Origin: Bacteroidetes bacterium UBA955
GTDB taxonomy: Bacteria; Bacteroidota; Bacteroidia; NS11-12g; UBA955
Assembly: GCA_002293105.1 (NCBI GenBank)
Contig: DBCP01000148.1
Coordinates: 359-17,336, forward strand
Reading direction: 5' to 3'
DNA length: 16,978 nucleotides
Under the pieces are notes generated by a model. The model was not told the origin of the DNA. It saw only the letters and a list, made by a program, of their open reading frames with translations, and did not search any database. Position numbers and translations under genes: made by a program. How positions within the stretch are numbered: the first letter of the stretch is position 1; the number at the start of each line of letters is the position of its first letter. Below, in pieces: positions 14,173 to 16,978 of the stretch.

Positions 14173-15390
14173 ATGCGCACGATGAAAAGTACTCTACGCT
14201 CAATGGGACTGTTGGTCCTCTCTTTGGTATTGGTTCAATGTTCTGATTTGAACGCAGAAAAGGTTAAAAAAGATGTAAATACGTGGTTCACGGACCTAAT
14301 CACCCCCCGCTCCTCTTCACTTGAATTGGCGAATGAAGGGTATACCGTAAAAGGCAACTTGAAAAACAAACCCAACCACAAATTGGCTTTGTACGAAATG
14401 ACGCCGGAAAACTTGATTTTCATCGACAGCGTATTGACCGATAAAAAAGGCGATTTCACACTCAAAGGAAGCACGAAAGAACTTATTTTCTGTGCGCTAT
14501 CTGTTAGCGAAAAACAGATGATTTACTTGGCGCTTGACAACAGCACCGAAATCAATGTGATGGCCGATGCCACAGCGAGTAGTTTGAGTTATTCACTCTC
14601 GGGAAAAAATATCGAAGAGAGTGTGGCCTTGAAAGACTTGCTCAAATTGAACGAGGGCTATATCAACAAAATCAAGTCGTTGGAAACCGAAGCGAGCAGC
14701 TTAAACCCCAACACCGATGCTGGATTTCAGAGAATGTCTCAGTTGCAAAACGACTACTATGCAACCATGACTGCCAGAAATGCAGATATTTTGAAATTCG
14801 CACAATCAAAAACAGCGAGCTTTATTCCATTTTTCATCTTGCAGTTCAACGTGGTACAAGAGCCCACCATCGAGTTGTTAACTGTGGCGAAAGACGCTGC
14901 CACAAAAGCCAACCCCAACAGCAAATACACCGAGGCCATTATCCAACGATTCAACGAAGAAGCCCGCTTGATGATTGGTGGCATGGCTCCAGAAATCAAC
15001 TTGGCACAGCCCGAAGGAGGAAACCTCGCATTAAGCTCATTGAGAGGCAAATATGTATTGATCGATTTTTGGGCTAGCTGGTGCGGTCCATGCAGAAAAG
15101 AAAACCCCAACAATGTGATCATGTACAACAAGTACAAGGACAAAGGATTTGAGATTTATGCCGTTTCCTTGGATCAAGATCCATTGCGTTGGAAAAAGGC
15201 CATTGAGGCAGATGGACTCACTTGGAGACATGTGAGTGATTTGAAAGGATGGAGTAGTTCTGCTGGACAGACCTACAATATCAAAAGTATTCCAGCCACC
15301 GTTTTGCTAGATCCTGCAGGCAAAATTATCGCCAAAGGATTGCGTGGTGAAGAACTCGAGGCCAAGCTTGCTGAGATCTTTAACAAATAA
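14173..15390 (+). CDS. DUF4369-thioredoxin (TlpA/ResA-like) lipoprotein
   Basis: A 405-residue exported thiol-disulfide oxidoreductase. A lipoprotein-like signal peptide ends LVLVQC with Cys23; Gln at -1 is not the usual small residue, so lipidation is probable but not certain. Residues about 50-145 (YTVKGNLKNKP, LYEMTPENLIFIDSVLTDKKGDFTLKG) have the DUF4369 pattern common in Bacteroidota TlpA-like proteins. A helical linker follows. The C-terminal thioredoxin domain carries FWASWCGPCRKENP with CGPC at 304-307 and the cis-proline loop IKSIPATVLLDPAGK. It would reduce or exchange disulfides in the periplasm; targets are unknown. Two starts are possible: ATG 14173 (MRTMKS) or ATG 14182 (MKSTLRS). 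The longer upstream frame overlaps truB and is rejected. Confidence 0.92.
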   Translation: MRTMKSTLRSMGLLVLSLVLVQCSDLNAEKVKKDVNTWFTDLITPRSSSLELANEGYTVKGNLKNKPNHKLALYEMTPENLIFIDSVLTDKKGDFTLKGSTKELIFCALSVSEKQMIYLALDNSTEINVMADATASSLSYSLSGKNIEESVALKDLLKLNEGYINKIKSLETEASSLNPNTDAGFQRMSQLQNDYYATMTARNADILKFAQSKTASFIPFFILQFNVVQEPTIELLTVAKDAATKANPNSKYTEAIIQRFNEEARLMIGGMAPEINLAQPEGGNLALSSLRGKYVLIDFWASWCGPCRKENPNNVIMYNKYKDKGFEIYAVSLDQDPLRWKKAIEADGLTWRHVSDLKGWSSSAGQTYNIKSIPATVLLDPAGKIIAKGLRGEELEAKLAEIFNK

Positions 15391-15439
15391 CACGCTGTCA
15401 CCAAACCTTATGTTAGGGTTTAGTTAATAGAAACTTAAT

Positions 15440-15480
15440 ACAAAGGAAGTTGATAATTAACATCAAATCAATTCCTTTGT
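15440..15480. promoter_or_regulatory. Imperfect inverted repeat overlapping the response regulator promoter
   Basis: ACAAAGGAA (15440-15448) pairs with TTCCTTTGT (15472-15480). Inside, TTGAT (15450-15454) pairs with ATCAA (15467-15471), with only G15449 bulged, giving 14 bp around a 12-base loop. It ends six bases before ATG 15487. The right arm contains TTCCTTTG (15472-15479), a one-mismatch -7 box, with TTG at 15450-15452 exactly 19 bases upstream. An operator or a leader hairpin is possible. No T-run follows, so a terminator for the preceding gene is unlikely. Confidence 0.45.
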
Positions 15481-15486
15481 AACATC

Positions 15487-16173
15487 ATGATTAAAGGAAT
15501 GCCTAAAGTTTTAGTAGTTGATGATGAGCAAGATATCCTTGAGCTCATTCGGCATTCACTGGCAAAAGAGGGATTTGAAGTTCACGTTGCCGCAAATGGT
15601 GCGCAAGCCCTTGAGCAAGCGAGAAAAGTAAAGCCTGAGATCATCATCATGGATGTCATGATGCCGGTCATGGATGGTATGGAAGCATGCCGACAGCTCA
15701 AAGACAATCCCGAAACCAAAAACATCCCTGTAATCTTTCTTACAGCCCGATCAGAAGAATTCGCTGAATTGGCGGGATTTGAGGCAGGCGCCGATGATTA
15801 TATCGCCAAGCCGGTAAGAAACCGCGTGTTATTGAGTCGTGTAAAAGCCATACTACGCCGCGGTAATGCCATTCAAACTCCTGAGCCCGAAAAATACGAC
15901 TTTGCTACCATCAAAATTGACCGCGAGCGTTTCGTGGTTGAATACAATGGAAAAGCCTTACAATTACCCCGCAAAGAATTTGAATTGTTGGCCTTCTTAG
16001 CTTCTCGACCCGGCAGAGTATTTAGTCGCGACGAAATCCTCGAGAATGTATGGGGCAACGAGGTGTTGGTAGTAGACCGCACCATCGATGTGCACGTTCG
16101 CAAGATCCGCGAAAAGCTCGATGACAAATTCATCTACACCGTAAAAGGCGTGGGCTACAAATTCGAGCCTTGA
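15487..16173 (+). CDS. OmpR/PhoB-family response regulator
   Basis: A 228-residue two-component response regulator. The receiver domain has the acidic pair Asp12-Asp13, phospho-acceptor Asp56 in IIIMDVMMPVMDG, Thr86 and Lys108 (DDYIAKPV). The C-terminal winged-helix DNA-binding domain runs from about residue 137: LPRKEFELLAFLASRPGRVFSR, DRTIDVHVRKIREKL and the final YTVKGVGYKFEP. The receiver is close in pattern to the Bacteroidota PhoP/PhoB-like regulators normally encoded beside a PhoR-like kinase. Here no kinase is adjacent: a TlpA-like gene lies before it and pabB converges after it, with zero bases between the stops. Start ATG 15487 or ATG 15499 (MPKVLVVDDE); both keep the domain. Its targets are unknown. 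Confidence 0.94.
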   Translation: MIKGMPKVLVVDDEQDILELIRHSLAKEGFEVHVAANGAQALEQARKVKPEIIIMDVMMPVMDGMEACRQLKDNPETKNIPVIFLTARSEEFAELAGFEAGADDYIAKPVRNRVLLSRVKAILRRGNAIQTPEPEKYDFATIKIDRERFVVEYNGKALQLPRKEFELLAFLASRPGRVFSRDEILENVWGNEVLVVDRTIDVHVRKIREKLDDKFIYTVKGVGYKFEP

Positions 16174-16978
16174 TCAGCCGAAGATCGACAGCACCGTTGC
16201 TGCTTTATCTTGACATTCTTGGTATTCCTCAACAGCGTCGCTATCAATGGTGATCGCCCCACCCACTGCGTAAGACAATCGTTGCTTGGTTGCATCGTAC
16301 ACGAGGGAACGGATCACCACATTCATGTCCATTTCACCCTGATAAACATATCCCACACTGCCTGAATACAATCCACGGGAAAAATTCTCCAATTGCTCTG
16401 TATGCTGCATCACTGCAATTTTCGGAGCCCCTGTCATGCTTCCCATTGGAAAAGTCGCGTGTACGATCTCCTTAAGACCTACTCCAGCCTTGGGTTGACC
16501 CACCACGGTGGAAATCATTTGGTGAACATGTGAGTATGTGTACACTTCGCAGAGTTCAGGCACATGCACACTACCAGGCACACACAACCTTGACAAATCA
16601 TTGCGCACCAAATCAACAATCATGATATTTTCTGCGCGATCCTTTTCCGAATTCTTCAACGACAACACCGCCTGGGCATCCATTTGCGTTTGCACTGATT
16701 GTGATATTTCCTGTCGCTTCCGCGTCCCCTTGATGGGTTGAGAAATCAGGACTTTGTCTCGGAGGCACATATACCGTTCAGGGCTTGCACACAACAGGTA
16801 TTGGTCGATATCCTTAACAAAACAAGCAAAAGGCGCTGGCGCCCTTCGGTTTAACGCAGCAAATGTTTGGTAAGGGTCGATTTCCGCTTGTGCAGAAAAC
16901 GCAATACAGTGATTCATTTCGTAAAAATCACCCTCTTTGATGTGGTTTTGGATTTGGGCGATGTGCTGCAAATAATCC
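16174..16978 (-). CDS. pabB: Aminodeoxychorismate synthase component I, PabB (C-terminal part, runs off the window)
   Basis: The final roughly 268 codons of a chorismate-binding enzyme; the frame is open to the right edge, so the N-terminus is outside the window. Conserved blocks: a KEGDFYEMN segment (the family's GD.Y..N motif), ASPERY, PIKGTRKR, LVRNDLSRLC, TFPMGSMTGAPKI, GLYSGSVGYV and AVGGAITIDSD. The PIKGT lysine is characteristic of aminodeoxychorismate synthase, where it acts as nucleophile; anthranilate synthase TrpE usually has PIAGT. The product would be 4-amino-4-deoxychorismate for p-aminobenzoate and folate. The stop TGA directly abuts the response regulator stop on the other strand, forming TGATCA. 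Confidence 0.92.
   Translation of the reverse strand, partial: DYLQHIAQIQNHIKEGDFYEMNHCIAFSAQAEIDPYQTFAALNRRAPAPFACFVKDIDQYLLCASPERYMCLRDKVLISQPIKGTRKRQEISQSVQTQMDAQAVLSLKNSEKDRAENIMIVDLVRNDLSRLCVPGSVHVPELCEVYTYSHVHQMISTVVGQPKAGVGLKEIVHATFPMGSMTGAPKIAVMQHTEQLENFSRGLYSGSVGYVYQGEMDMNVVIRSLVYDATKQRLSYAVGGAITIDSDAVEEYQECQDKAATVLSIFG

Noticed and set aside
15403..15421. AAACC...GGTTT hairpin after the TlpA-like gene as a terminator
   Set aside because: The stem is five base pairs and no T-run follows, so the support is too weak.

Overview
This window looks like chromosomal DNA of a pigmented member of the Bacteroidota. Four things point there: two proteins end in type IX secretion (T9SS) type A sorting domains, a DUF4369-thioredoxin (TlpA-like) lipoprotein is present, the response regulator is of the kind common in that phylum, and several genes have the Bacteroidota promoter motif TAnnTTTG upstream with no Shine-Dalgarno sequence. 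The genes are densely packed, with short AT-rich spacers, and look like ordinary core or housekeeping genome. I saw no tRNA, rRNA, CRISPR array, insertion sequence or prophage.

Layout from left to right. (1) 30-1123, minus strand: a DSTA-repeat lipoprotein, a stem-loop terminator, then a two-gene unit of a tiny T9SS sorting-domain protein and a GNAT acetyltransferase. (2) 1124-1496: the only large gene-free stretch, holding a promoter on each side and several inverted repeats. (3) 1497-2135, plus: a CruF-like carotenoid hydratase. (4) 2132-4702, minus: a long-chain acyl-CoA synthetase and an Nfu-type iron-sulfur scaffold. (5) 4823-6178, plus: RadA. (6) 6175-8915, minus: an overlapping carotenoid operon crtZ-crtI-crtB. 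(7) 9013-10191, minus: a predicted outer-membrane beta-barrel protein. (8) 10286-15390, plus: MurB, a large T9SS-exported protein, TruB and a TlpA-like lipoprotein. (9) 15487-16173, plus: an OmpR/PhoB-type response regulator with no adjacent kinase. (10) 16174 to the window end, minus: the C-terminal part of PabB.

The clearest shared pathway is carotenoid synthesis. CrtB makes phytoene, CrtI desaturates it, CrtZ hydroxylates a beta ring, and the separate CruF-like protein would hydrate a psi end. A lycopene cyclase is needed as well and is not in the window. The combination suggests a monocyclic hydroxylated carotenoid of the saproxanthin/myxol type; this is inference.

I found no obvious new multi-gene system. 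The most interesting signals are regulatory. TAnnTTTG-like boxes end only 5-9 bases before the start codon of several genes, which suggests leaderless or nearly leaderless mRNAs. One such promoter appears to be built into the preceding gene's terminator. An imperfect inverted repeat covers the presumed promoter of the response regulator. All three convergent gene pairs have no spacer between them.
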